In this document: positions 17,553-25,819 of the stretch, piece after piece | Layout: the number at the start of each line of letters is the position of its first letter | Position numbering within the stretch: position 1 is the stretch's first letter | Assembly: GCF_003971255.1 (NCBI RefSeq) | Contig: NZ_CP034660.1 | Location: 3,720,001 to 3,784,000 of the forward strand | DNA length: 64,000 nt | Origin: Colwellia sp. Arc7-635 | GTDB taxonomy: Bacteria; Pseudomonadota; Gammaproteobacteria; Enterobacterales; Alteromonadaceae | Direction: 5' to 3' | Made by a program: the position numbers and the translations under genes | The notes under the pieces: model-generated | What the model was told of the DNA's origin: nothing | Databases searched by the model: none | Seen by the model: the letters and a program-made list of their open reading frames with translations, nothing else

Positions 17553-18167
17553 ATGACAACAACTGAAAATCAGACAAAACTAGCTCAGTTTGATGAGTTC
17601 TTCTCTATAAGTTATGCCTTTAATATCAATGCCAGTGTAATTAAGCCAACACAATTGCCGAACTACGAGCAATTTATTGCTGACATGCCAACACCATTTA
17701 AAATAGCATCAGAAATAAATACCTTAGATCAAAACGCCCTGCGCCCATTACAAACAGTTGCCGGTGTTGCCGGTCAATTAATGGAATATCTTAATCATCA
17801 AGCACAAAAAATGGACTTGTTGGTAGGTTACATTTTGGGCCAACAAGACCTTGAAGATAAAAGGTTTAAAGCCGTTAAGTTTGGTGGCGGTGGCGTTATA
17901 TTTAACAGTGCTGATAGCCAAGCTTTTAACACCGGTGACTTTATTGAGCTAAAATTATTTTTCCCAGATGATAATAGTGCTGTTTATAGTATTGGTGAGA
18001 TCGTCAGTCATGAAGTAAGTGCTGAGCAAAATCAGTATAAAGTCATTTTTCATCACATTCGCGAAAAAGATCAAGAAGCGCTAGTACGCAATAGTTTGCA
18101 TCAACAATCAAAGCAGCTACAGGCATTAGCACAACAACGTAATCAAACTAAAAATACTCAAACGTAA
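17553..18167 (+). CDS. PilZ-domain-like protein
   Basis: A 204-residue protein. The N-terminal half is mostly helical (about 1-95). The C-terminal beta region (about 100-185), KFGGGGVIFNS then TGDFIELKLFFPD, resembles the PilZ barrel of Alteromonadales proteins. The canonical cyclic-di-GMP motifs RxxxR and D/NxSxxG are not clear: the second is replaced by FGGGG, so binding may be lost or altered. An AAGGTGA ribosome site lies 7 bases before the ATG. The stop codon lies inside a 14-bp tandem duplication (18161-18188). Confidence 0.7.
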   Translation: MTTTENQTKLAQFDEFFSISYAFNINASVIKPTQLPNYEQFIADMPTPFKIASEINTLDQNALRPLQTVAGVAGQLMEYLNHQAQKMDLLVGYILGQQDLEDKRFKAVKFGGGGVIFNSADSQAFNTGDFIELKLFFPDDNSAVYSIGEIVSHEVSAEQNQYKVIFHHIREKDQEALVRNSLHQQSKQLQALAQQRNQTKNTQT

Positions 18168-18188
18168 GTCCATAAACGTAAGTCCATA
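18161..18188 (+). repeat. 2 x 14-bp exact tandem duplication over a stop codon
   Basis: AACGTAAGTCCATA occurs twice in a row without mismatch. The first copy contains the TAA stop of the PilZ-like gene (18165-18167). The duplication does not alter the protein but repeats the stop context. Confidence 0.85.
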
Positions 18189-18652
18189 AACGGTATAAAT
18201 CACACTTATTTGGCTGCCGCTACAACACGATATAATAACCTTTAAGTCGATATTGAGCGGCAATTTCGCTATATCTGCACCATTTTTACTGTTCATAAAC
18301 AACTAAAACGTCATAAAAAATATTTTTTAATATCAAATAGTTTCAAAAATAGCGATTCTCGTCTCAAGCGCAAACCTGTACTGACATTTAAAAAGTCTTA
18401 AGTGAATGCGTTATCAACAATAAAAGTAAAAAACAAACGATTGTTTTATAAACTTTTTTTTGTAAAAAAAATATTATTCACCGTAACGTAAAGCAATTTT
18501 TTGCATGCATGTTAAGTAATTATTTTGCTTGTTGAGCTAATCTGACAAAAAAATTTGATTAATAACAGCAAAATAATTCATTTTGAGATTTTCAAATATC
18601 AGCACATTATCTAGTGGAAAATCCAAGTATGATTTTTTTATAAGGTAAAGCA
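18168..18652. other. intergenic, very AT-rich
   Basis: 485 bases with long A/T runs around 18440-18480. No ORF, terminator or named motif apart from the end of the tandem duplication. It must carry the promoter of the small gene at 18653. Confidence 0.45.
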
Positions 18653-18874
18653 ATGAACATTGATAGTTACGCAGACACTGATATTGATGAAGATTCAAAT
18701 TTTGATACTGGTATTGCTGGTTTTGAAATTGCCTATGGCTCAGCCAATAAAAAAGCAATGAGAAAGACAACACAACAAAAGTACCAAATTAGACAAAAGT
18801 TAGATTCATTGAATGAAAAAAGATTTCTTGATAGACAACTTAACTCATTAAGTGACTATTGGGATATATCATGA
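18653..18874 (+). CDS. small acidic/basic protein, PA3496-like
   Basis: A 73-residue cytosolic protein with an acidic N-terminus (DSYADTDIDEDSN) and a basic helical C-terminus, RQKLDSLNEKRFLDRQLNSL then DYWDIS. The pattern of Arg-initiated helix with a repeated ExKxLxxxLxD spacing recalls the PA3496 family of small proteins (putative envelope integrity), at low certainty. AAGGTAAAG stands 6-12 bases before the ATG. The following secreted-protein gene begins 23 bases after this stop. Confidence 0.6.
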   Translation: MNIDSYADTDIDEDSNFDTGIAGFEIAYGSANKKAMRKTTQQKYQIRQKLDSLNEKRFLDRQLNSLSDYWDIS

Positions 18875-18897
18875 AATATACGTTAAAGAGATTCACT

Positions 18898-19149
18898 ATG
18901 AAAAAAATTATTCTAGCACTGGCGGTACTGGCATTAACATCAAATGCTGCATTTGCTCAAGATGACGAGCAAGAGTTGATGGACGCATCACCTGAATATG
19001 TAATGAGCCTTGTAGCACAGTGCAAAAACGATGCTTCTGAAGACGAAATAAGCGCTTCAGAAATGAATAATTACTTATTAACCTGCGTTAATGATGAGTT
19101 AGAAGCTAGCTATTACAAGCCAATAAAAGTAATACCTAAAGAAGGTTAA
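18898..19149 (+). CDS. small secreted protein, unknown
   Basis: An 83-residue exported protein. The signal peptide MKKIILALAVLALTSNAAFA is cleaved before QDDEQEL, and the mature part of about 62 residues has two Cys (VAQCKND, LLTCVND) that could form a disulfide. I start at ATG 18898 (AAAGAG 7 bases upstream). In-frame ATGs at 18859 and 18871 would bury the signal peptide, although the one at 18871 overlaps the previous stop as ATGA. Related small Cys-pair periplasmic proteins are common in Shewanella-type genomes without known function. Confidence 0.65.
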   Translation: MKKIILALAVLALTSNAAFAQDDEQELMDASPEYVMSLVAQCKNDASEDEISASEMNNYLLTCVNDELEASYYKPIKVIPKEG

Positions 19150-19480
19150 TGTCTCCAACTTGCCTTAATATTTAACCTTAATTGTTAAATTGATTAAGTT
19201 ACTCAAATTACTTAGCCCATTTCATAAAGTGAGCTGTTTAATTTGAGTGCACTTATTTACTCATTAACTATTTTATTACCCCGCTTGGCTCTTCACTTAG
19301 CTAAGCAGTTATTTCCGCTCAATTAGTTACACTCAATAAAACAGTTCAACCATCCGTAGAGCCCAGATATAACCTGTCTGCTACAACATAACAAACAAAC
19401 GAATTTTTAGCGTAAATACGAGTCCTATCAACGGGAAAAGGTTACAATAAAGCTCATTATTTTATAAAAGTGAATTAAGC
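19150..19480. other. intergenic
   Basis: About 330 AT-rich bases between two small genes. I see no terminator with a clear stem, no repeat and no ORF. Confidence 0.4.
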
Positions 19481-19828
19481 ATGAAAATGAGCAAAATCTG
19501 CCAACGTTTGAACGTAAAACTATTGGCTGTATTAGCCCAAATCAATGAAGACGCCAAACAATATGACGGTTTCACCCATATCAGCCATACCGTACAGTTT
19601 GATTGTTTCCCAAGCAGTTTATTAGTGCAGTGCCATTTTAGCGAAAGCCAACAGCACAAAGTTGCACAAGACAGTCATGTTGAAGCTAAGTTACAAAAGC
19701 AGCTACACAAGTTACTGTCGAAAAAAGGTATTGTACTAAAAAATCCAAAAACGAATTTAAACCTAACCGGGCCGTCTGAAGAACAAATAATAGCTTCGCC
19801 GTTAGATAACTATACCCAAGCCACTTGA
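19481..19828 (+). CDS. hypothetical protein whose C-terminus is made by a repeat element
   Basis: I do not recognise this 115-residue cytosolic protein. It contains HTVQFDCFPSSLLVQCHF (beta-like) and a basic helix KLQKQLHKLLSKKGIVLKN. It reads as a genuine small gene (an adjacent ATG pair at 19481 and 19487). The last residues, YTQAT plus the stop, are encoded by the inverted-repeat element at 19810-19848, so the original C-terminus was probably different. Homologues lacking the element would show whether residues were lost. Confidence 0.6.
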   Translation: MKMSKICQRLNVKLLAVLAQINEDAKQYDGFTHISHTVQFDCFPSSLLVQCHFSESQQHKVAQDSHVEAKLQKQLHKLLSKKGIVLKNPKTNLNLTGPSEEQIIASPLDNYTQAT

Positions 19829-19848
19829 AGATGCAGGATTGGGTATAG
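19810..19848. mobile_element. 39-bp inverted-repeat element (solo, same family as 25421-25642)
   Basis: CTATACCCAA and TTGGGTATAG form perfect 10-base arms around 19 bases. The core TATACCCAAGCCACTTGAAG plus ATGC is identical to the left end of the 222-bp element at 25421, so this is a minimal or internally deleted copy. It supplies the stop codon of the gene ending at 19828. Confidence 0.75.
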
Positions 19849-20214
19849 ACAACATAGCGAGTGTTAGAGAGCGCTACGTGAAGTACAAAAAGAGTACCCG
19901 TAAAGTAAAAGTTAACGGCGAGATTTAATGCTTCGACGGTAAAAAGCTATCAAAGTCACTATCACCTTTTACAGACACTTATTTTAAACAGCTTATGAAA
20001 AGCTAAGAATAAAGTGATAATCGAGTAATAGGTCGGTTATCAACAATTGACAGTGATAACTACGAAAAGCAACCAAGAGTGCTCTTAAATAAGCGCCAAC
20101 AGTCGCTGAGCCTGTAGTTTATTGATATATTAACCTATGATTTTAGCCTGTGATTTTTCTTAAATATTTTACTTCTAAGGTTAAAACTTAGCGTGCTAAA
20201 AAAAGGAATTTACA
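19849..20214. other. intergenic
   Basis: 366 bases with no ORF or repeat I can support beyond the element at its left edge. AAAAGGA at 20201-20207 is the ribosome site of the next gene. Confidence 0.4.
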
Positions 20215-20646
20215 TTGAGCTTTAAGGTCACATCAAAACTGCTGATCAGTGCAGGAGTTATCGCTGCAGTAGCGGCTATTTGGCACCTACTTTGTATATT
20301 AGGCGGCCCTAGCTGGTTTGCTTTTGCACGAGCCCCTCAACAGGTAATTGAATCAGCCCAACAAGGTACGCTGTTAGCACCGCTAAGTACCCTTGTTGTT
20401 GCGGGTTTGATGTTTACTTGTAGTGCCTTTGCCTTCTCAGCCGCTAGATTAATACGATCACTTCCTCTGCTTAAATCAGCCTTAATCACTATTACCATCT
20501 TATGTATTTTACGTGCTTTAAGTGCCATCCCTAGTCTTGCCTATGCTAACGACTTAGACTTATGGCAACTTGTAGCGAGTTCGGTGTGGCTTTATACCGG
20601 CGTTTGTTTTCTCGCGGGTACTGTAGCGCAATACAAAACACCGTAA
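20215..20646 (+). CDS. four-helix membrane protein, unknown
   Basis: A 143-residue protein with about four membrane helices (about 8-28, 54-78, 84-106, 117-136) and the small loop GGPSWFAFARAPQQVIES. It begins with TTG at 20215, justified by AAAAGGA ending 7 bases upstream and by no other start before the first helix. The pattern (helix, W-x-F-x-R-A-P-x-x-V loop, three helices) recurs in small gammaproteobacterial membrane proteins of unknown function. No operon partner. Confidence 0.7.
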   Translation: MSFKVTSKLLISAGVIAAVAAIWHLLCILGGPSWFAFARAPQQVIESAQQGTLLAPLSTLVVAGLMFTCSAFAFSAARLIRSLPLLKSALITITILCILRALSAIPSLAYANDLDLWQLVASSVWLYTGVCFLAGTVAQYKTP

Positions 20647-20795
20647 TGTAAAACATAGCGATATAAAATAGAAAAACTAATAAGATAAATGACTTACAAA
20701 TAATACCGAATTGTTCATCGCAAATGTTTTTTGCTACACTATTGGCTAATTATTCCCAGTACAGACAGGGATGAAGTTTTATTAAAGGACTATCG

Positions 20796-21116
20796 ATGAA
20801 ATATTTAGGATTATTCATACTGCCACTATTATTGGCGGGCTGCCAATCAACACCTTCTTTTTGTGAAAGCGAACCTAGCTCGGCTTTATGCGATCAAAAA
20901 ACCTATCAATACAGAACTGACCAAGCACTTATTGCATTCGAGGCGATGAAATCTAAAAAAGCCTTTGCGATAGGTCGAACAGAGAACGGTGGAGAATTCT
21001 TTGGCTATTCTGGTGGTTACAGTTCGCTTAGTAAGGCAAAAGAGCGCGCGCTTAACGAGTGTCAAGAAATCATAAAAAAACACAGTTCAATAGCCAAATG
21101 CGAACTGATTCGCTAG
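20796..21116 (+). CDS. small lipoprotein, DUF4189-like
   Basis: A 106-residue lipoprotein: MKYLGLFILPLLLAGC has the lipobox LAGC with Cys16. The mature part has Cys pairs (FCESEPSSALC; NECQEI ... KCELI). A C-terminal segment, AFAIGRTENGGEFFGYSGGY then SLSKAKERALNEC, resembles the DUF4189 repeat (a G/A-rich strand, then a helix ending in Cys). The role is unknown; it is probably anchored in the outer membrane facing the periplasm. AAAGGA is placed 8 bases before the ATG. Confidence 0.75.
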   Translation: MKYLGLFILPLLLAGCQSTPSFCESEPSSALCDQKTYQYRTDQALIAFEAMKSKKAFAIGRTENGGEFFGYSGGYSSLSKAKERALNECQEIIKKHSSIAKCELIR

Positions 21117-21199
21117 CCTAAATAAACCTAATTAATTGGCTCTCATGATTTTTTACTTAAAATTGAAAGTGACAGCCAATCAGTTTATTTGCTGCAAAC

Positions 21200-21598
21200 G
21201 TGCGGCAGAAATTCCAAGCGCATGGTATATTTTACAGTATATTTCGCTTAGTTAAGAAAAATGAAGGTAAGTTAAACGAAACCTTGGGCATTAAACAGGA
21301 TTTAGGTGCAATGGAAGAAACAACAACTAAAATTCGACGCAGTTCAAACTTAATCAAAGGCTTTATGGTGCTTATTATTATAGTCCAAGTCATTGAGTCT
21401 TATCAAAATAATGCTCTAGATTTTGGCGCTATAGCCGGCACTATTGCCGTGCTATCAATGCTTCGTGGCCTGCTATTATCGCCATTAATATTAGTAACAC
21501 CTTTTAAACTCTGTTTAAAATCTCAAGTAAGTCTTTCTCCAGAGAGTTATAAATATTTTTTAGTCGCATTTATCTTGATGATAGTCAGTGCGCTGTGA
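21200..21598 (+). CDS. small membrane protein, unknown; start uncertain
   Basis: The longest reading, from GTG 21200, gives 132 residues. An internal ATG at 21311 (AGGA 10 bases upstream) gives about 95 residues and starts just before the first helix. Three membrane helices follow (about 52-66, 74-98 and 115-131 in the long form), with a basic KIRRSSNLIKG stretch before the first. I do not recognise the family. It belongs to a run of small envelope genes between 18.6 and 21.9 kb. Confidence 0.55.
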   Translation: MRQKFQAHGIFYSIFRLVKKNEGKLNETLGIKQDLGAMEETTTKIRRSSNLIKGFMVLIIIVQVIESYQNNALDFGAIAGTIAVLSMLRGLLLSPLILVTPFKLCLKSQVSLSPESYKYFLVAFILMIVSAL

Positions 21599-21694
21599 CC
21601 TTAAGTTGTATGTGATAGCCAGTAATAAGACACGACTTAATCGCAGTAGTGTCATTCATAACACCTGCATGATATTTAAAAGGAAATATGCGCT

Positions 21695-21877
21695 ATGAAA
21701 GAGTCTATCGCTGAGATTAAAGATGAAATTAATAAGAAGTTACTGTATTGGAAAAATTTAAAAAGTAAGAAAGCAAAGTTGTTCTTAATAATTATTGCCT
21801 TAGGCCTTATTGGTTTAAAGGTTTTTACCACTGTTTTGACTTTTGATTGGCTCACCAGCTTATTTAATACGGTATAA
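21695..21877 (+). CDS. 60-residue single-helix membrane protein
   Basis: A charged amphipathic N-terminal half, KESIAEIKDEINKKLLYWKN, followed by one membrane helix (about 28-48, KLFLIIIALGLIGLKVF) and a short tail. AAAGGA lies 10 bases before the ATG at 21695. Helix-plus-anchor proteins of this size are often membrane small proteins or leaderless toxins, but nothing identifies it. It ends 12 bases before a MITE-like element. Confidence 0.5.
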   Translation: MKESIAEIKDEINKKLLYWKNLKSKKAKLFLIIIALGLIGLKVFTTVLTFDWLTSLFNTV

Positions 21878-21889
21878 TATCCACACTTA

Positions 21890-22099
21890 ATACCAAATGT
21901 AATGAGTTATTGATCTATTTTAAGCTCGGATAAACTGTTCAAGAACAAGGCGCTTGATTGATTCTTACATGGATGTAAGTCATTAGCGCAATGCAGGAGC
22001 ATATTGCCGAGTAATAGCGGGCGTGTGTGATTGAAAGCAACGCAGTTATTGACGATTTAAACCGCCTTAAAAAGATCGATTGCTTATTTCAATTGGTAT
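21890..22099. mobile_element. 210-bp MITE-like element (family B)
   Basis: Imperfect terminal inverted repeats of 26 bases (21890-21915 and 22074-22099) match at about 20 of 26 positions when one is reverse-complemented: ATACCAAATGTAATGAG against ATACCAATTGAAATAAG, both ending in GATC. There is no coding capacity. It sits directly between two genes and contributes spurious start codons to the ORF of the next gene. Confidence 0.7.
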
Positions 22100-22199
22100 A
22101 ACAACCAATGGCCTTCAACAGAGCGAACAGCAGCTTGTTTACCGTCTTTTAGACCATCATTTTCTATGTTCAGGACAGTTAACAGCCGAGAGGATTATT

Positions 22200-22862
22200 G
22201 TGGTTTCAAAGTTACCCCGCTGGGTAGAGTATGGCTCGTTTGTTCTGGCACTCGTGGCTGGTCTGGTAAATTCGGTTGGACTATTGGGCTTCAAACATCA
22301 AGCTATTTCACATGTATCAGGCACCGCCACACTGCTCGGCGTTGGCATTGTCGACTCAACGTTGCTCGACGTTTTACACTTACTGGCTATTTTACTCAGC
22401 TTCCTCGTCGGCTCGGCTATCTCAGGTTACTTCTTACGAAGTGGCGCATTAAAGTTAGGTCATAAATACAGTGGACTACTCTCTCTTGAGTCTCTATTAC
22501 TGTTTTCTGCCATATATTTCTTAACAAAAGATTCATTATACGGCCACTATTTGGCTTCTGCGGCTTGTGGTTTACAAAACGCATTAGCGACTACTTACAG
22601 CGGCGCTATTATCAGAACAACTCATTTAACGGGTATATTCACCGACTTAGGTATTATGCTTGGTGCGAAGTTAAGGGGAGATATATTTGATAATAGAAAA
22701 GCATTCTTATTGTTGTTGATCATTGCTGGTTTTATTTCTGGTGGAATATTAGGGGCATATTTATTTACCGCCTTTAGGTTTCAAGCCTTAATTGTACCTG
22801 CGGCAATTTGCTTACTATTGGCGCTATCTTATTCAGTTTATAACGCCAGATATAGTCGCTAA
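22200..22862 (+). CDS. DUF1275 (YoaK-like) membrane protein
   Basis: A 220-residue protein with about six membrane helices. DUF1275 hallmarks are ALVAGLVNSVGLLGF, the HVSGTATLLG loop, GLQNALATTYSGAIIRTTHLTGIFTDLG and a final GAYLF-type helix. Function is unknown, though it is suggested to be transport-like. I start at GTG 22200 because GAGAGG lies 6 bases upstream and the protein then has family length. The ORF stays open back to a TTG at 22080, but that part is MITE sequence and adds about 40 residues of nonsense. Confidence 0.85.
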   Translation: MVSKLPRWVEYGSFVLALVAGLVNSVGLLGFKHQAISHVSGTATLLGVGIVDSTLLDVLHLLAILLSFLVGSAISGYFLRSGALKLGHKYSGLLSLESLLLFSAIYFLTKDSLYGHYLASAACGLQNALATTYSGAIIRTTHLTGIFTDLGIMLGAKLRGDIFDNRKAFLLLLIIAGFISGGILGAYLFTAFRFQALIVPAAICLLLALSYSVYNARYSR

Positions 22863-22970
22863 AAAGCTAAGTAATACATAAAAGCGCGTCACAACAGTCA
22901 CGCACAAAACGACTATACAACCATTAAAAACAACCTCTTAGCTTATTATTATCTCGAAGATAGCGGAGCA

Positions 22971-23222
22971 TTATTTAAACCAAACTTTACCGCCAATAAA
23001 CTTATAAGCAGGTAGGCCTCGGATCAGTGTTTCTCGCGCGAATGGTTTATCGCATTTAGGGCATAAACACGGCTGTACGGTGTAATCTTGACTGATCCGC
23101 TCTTTAAAGCTTTTAACCAACGCACCTTTACCGCCCTTTCGATATTTAAATAATAATGCATTACAAGCAACGCAAAAAATATCAACGGTTTTTGTTGGGC
23201 CTTTTTTATTGGGTTTTGCCAT
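22971..23222 (-). CDS. small zinc-ribbon-like protein
   Basis: An 83-residue basic protein with two Cys pairs, FCVACN and CLCPKC, about 35 residues apart. Between them lies a Lys/Gly-rich stretch, KYRKGGKGALVKSFKERI. The arrangement fits one zinc ribbon with a nucleic-acid-binding basic loop; similar small proteins are widespread in Alteromonadales without assigned function. It is convergent with the DUF1275 gene. The start is the ATG at 23222. Confidence 0.75.
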   Translation of the reverse strand: MAKPNKKGPTKTVDIFCVACNALLFKYRKGGKGALVKSFKERISQDYTVQPCLCPKCDKPFARETLIRGLPAYKFIGGKVWFK

Positions 23223-23461
23223 AAAATAATTCGTTTATTGATTCAGGTTCATTTATTCAAGCGCTATAGCGCCAAATATTTATTATCGGTAAGGTTACAG
23301 CATTATTTAGCGCAATACTGACAAGTACTTATTTATTGAGACAAAAAATAAGCAACCGATGCAGCTTTAATGCTTTGTACTTGCTCACTAAGAGAAAAAA
23401 CGCTAGCGTAACTTATTATCAGAGCGCTAGACAAAGCGCGCGACATAAATAGGACAACCGT

Positions 23462-24757
23462 ATGAATATCAGTAAAAGAACCTTCTTAAAGGCCGGTGGT
23501 GTCAGCATTGCCACCTTAGCCGTTGCTAGCCAAACACTTGCTTCATCTGGTAACTCGCTAGCTGAAAGCAAAGCAGCACTACAATCAATAACTCATACGG
23601 TTACCGGCATTAGCAAAACAGAACGCCTTGAACGTATAGCAAAAGCACAAAAACTCATGCAACAACTCGACATTTCAGCTTTAGTGCTTGAGCCGGGTGC
23701 TGCAATGGATTATTTCTCGGGTGTACAATGGCGACGTAGCGAGCGCTTAACTGCTGTAATTATACCGCGTACGGGTAAAATATCAGTAGTTTGTCCTTTT
23801 TTTGAAGAGCCAAGCGTGCGAGAAAGTTTAGCGGTCGGTGACGATATTCGAGTTTGGCAAGAGCATGAAAGCCCATTTGTACTGATCCAACAAATACTGA
23901 CCGATGCGAAACTAAACAAAGGTAAAGTAGCCTTTGAAAACTCAGTACGATATTTCGTAATGAGTGGCGTTATGGCACAGCTTGTCAATATGCAACATGT
24001 TAGCGCTGAACCTGTAACACGTGGCTGTCGCATGTATAAAAGCCAACATGAACTTGAGCTTATGCACAAAGCTAATGAAGTGACTTTACTGGCTTACGCT
24101 GACGTATTTTCAAAGTTAAAAGTGGGCATGAGCCAAGGTGACGTTAAGTCATTAATGCAAAGTGCACAAACACAACTGGGTGGAAAAGGCGTGTGGAACA
24201 TGGCGCTATTTAACCAAGCAAGTGCCTACCCACATGGCACAAAACAAAAACAAACATTAACTGAGGGCTCAGTGGTATTAATGGATTGCGGTTGTAACGT
24301 GCAAGGTTATCAATCTGATATCAGTCGTACCTTTGTTTTTGGTGAAGCGAACAAGCGCCAGCGTGAAATTTGGCAAACGGTTCGACAAGGTCAAACTATT
24401 GCCTTTGAGCAAGCAAAAATTGGTCGCCAAGCCGGCTTAGTTGATGATGCCGTGCGTGAATATTATCAAAGCAAAGGCTTTGGTCCGGGCTATAAACTAC
24501 CAGGGCTTTCACACAGAACCGGTCACGGCATTGGCATGGAAGGACACGAAAGCGTTAACTTTGTGCATGGTGAAAGTGAAATTTTAGCACCGGGCATGTG
24601 CTTCTCCAACGAGCCAGGTATTTATATCCAAGGTGAATTTGGTGTGCGACTAGAAGATTGTATTTATATGACAAAGAATGGCCCTCAATGGTTTACCAAA
24701 CCGCCAACATCGTTGGACGATCCTATTGGTGAATTAGTCGCACTAGAAACAATTTAG
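23462..24757 (+). CDS. M24 family Xaa-Pro-type peptidase, Tat-exported
   Basis: A 431-residue creatinase-fold metallopeptidase. The pita-bread site is complete: Asp275 and Asp286 (DCGCNVQGYQSDISRTF), His355 (HRTGHGIG), Glu384 (NEPGIY) and Glu398 (VRLEDC). The N-terminus SKRTFLKAGG plus a mild hydrophobic stretch is a twin-arginine-type signal, but with Lys-Arg in place of Arg-Arg. It is probably a periplasmic aminopeptidase or dipeptidase acting on Xaa-Pro peptides; prolidase and creatinase activities share the fold. AGGA precedes the ATG. Monocistronic. Confidence 0.88.
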   Translation: MNISKRTFLKAGGVSIATLAVASQTLASSGNSLAESKAALQSITHTVTGISKTERLERIAKAQKLMQQLDISALVLEPGAAMDYFSGVQWRRSERLTAVIIPRTGKISVVCPFFEEPSVRESLAVGDDIRVWQEHESPFVLIQQILTDAKLNKGKVAFENSVRYFVMSGVMAQLVNMQHVSAEPVTRGCRMYKSQHELELMHKANEVTLLAYADVFSKLKVGMSQGDVKSLMQSAQTQLGGKGVWNMALFNQASAYPHGTKQKQTLTEGSVVLMDCGCNVQGYQSDISRTFVFGEANKRQREIWQTVRQGQTIAFEQAKIGRQAGLVDDAVREYYQSKGFGPGYKLPGLSHRTGHGIGMEGHESVNFVHGESEILAPGMCFSNEPGIYIQGEFGVRLEDCIYMTKNGPQWFTKPPTSLDDPIGELVALETI

Positions 24758-24852
24758 TTCGGCTGCACCATTTAATAACAACTGATTTTTAGACTCATAA
24801 AACAAAAGCGTAAATAAAATTTTTATAATAAATCTGTCAATAAACGCGATTA

Positions 24853-25392
24853 TTAATTAATTACCTCAGTCTTGGTTACGAATTTTTTCCGATATTTATC
24901 AGACAATTTACGATTAATAGCGCCTAGAGGTTGATACCCCTCACTAGATAAAAAAGTAGTTGATGAAAGTAAACGACGACCAGTAAAGCCAAGGATTATT
25001 TACCTTATTAAAATGGCTTAGGTTTGTGACATAAACCCAATAGCTATTTTTGCGCTAGTGATAAATGCCGCATAAATTAAAAGTCCGATTGACCTTTTAC
25101 GCCTTAGATAGAGTAACTCAGGAATAACTAAGCCATTTTCGTTTTGCAATTTTGATTGCCACAATAACAACCAAAATATTTTTAGCGTATAGGGCTTACC
25201 ATTAATTAATAATTCACTTCTTCTAATCGGAAGCAGAGCAAGAAATGATGAATATACTAAGCTTCCATTTCTTTCAATTCGAACTTAGTCGTAAAGCGAT
25301 CATAAGAAACATCTAACAATACTGATTCTAGTTTATGTTGCTGTGTTTGAACTCGCGTAAATCCCATTGGTAAGCCTGATGTCGTTTTAAAC
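24853..25392 (-). pseudogene. possible decayed gene(s), three open segments in different frames
   Basis: In the 1.06-kb gap between the M24 gene and the next lipoprotein, the minus strand carries three open segments: 25392-25257 (reads SGLPMGFTRVQTQQHKLESV and ends ELKEMEA-stop), then a frame open for about 85 codons (about 25280 to 25020, including SELLINGKPYTLKIFWLLLW) without a usable start, then about 25010-24853 (LLSSTTFLSSEGYQPLGAIN, ending TEVIN-stop). They look protein-like, but I recognise no family and chance cannot be excluded. The upstream segment stops about 30 bases short of a 222-bp MITE. I see nothing in the rest of the gap. Confidence 0.3.
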
Positions 25393-25420
25393 AGTTAAAA
25401 ATGAAGTAGCAAATACTTAT

Positions 25421-25642
25421 TATACCCAAGCCACTTGAAGATGCGGGATTGTGCAAGCCGAGAAAGGGTTAGCACCAAGGCATTGATTGAAGACGACACC
25501 ATGGATGTATGTACTTAGCTTTTGTCTGGAGCAAAAAAGCTGTGCAGCACTTGATAAGGAAATAACCACTGTCTTCGTGCTGCGCCTTGACCTGGTTTCC
25601 TAGCTTAGATCTGAAACTGCATCTTCAAGTGGTTTGAGTATA
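25421..25642. mobile_element. 222-bp MITE-like element (family A)
   Basis: Terminal inverted repeats of 24 bases: TATACCCAAGCCACTTGAAG plus ATGC at 25421-25444, and the complement of 25619-25642, which reads TATACTCAAACCACTTGAAG plus ATGC (two mismatches). An internal GCAGCAC/GTGCTGC pair could form a second hairpin. No coding capacity and no obvious long target duplication; the flanks are TA-rich. The same left end occurs at 19810-19848. Confidence 0.8.
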
Positions 25643-25819
25643 TACCACCCATGATAACTACTAATTAAAAGTTTTACGCCAAGTTCAGCGATGAATTGTA
25701 ATAATTTGATCGTTATCTGTAAGGTGTTTTTACACTAATACGACACTTTATAAATATTAATAATTTGCCAGCAACATACAATAGCTTCAATTAAGTAATC
25801 TCAGTAACAGGAAATTTAA

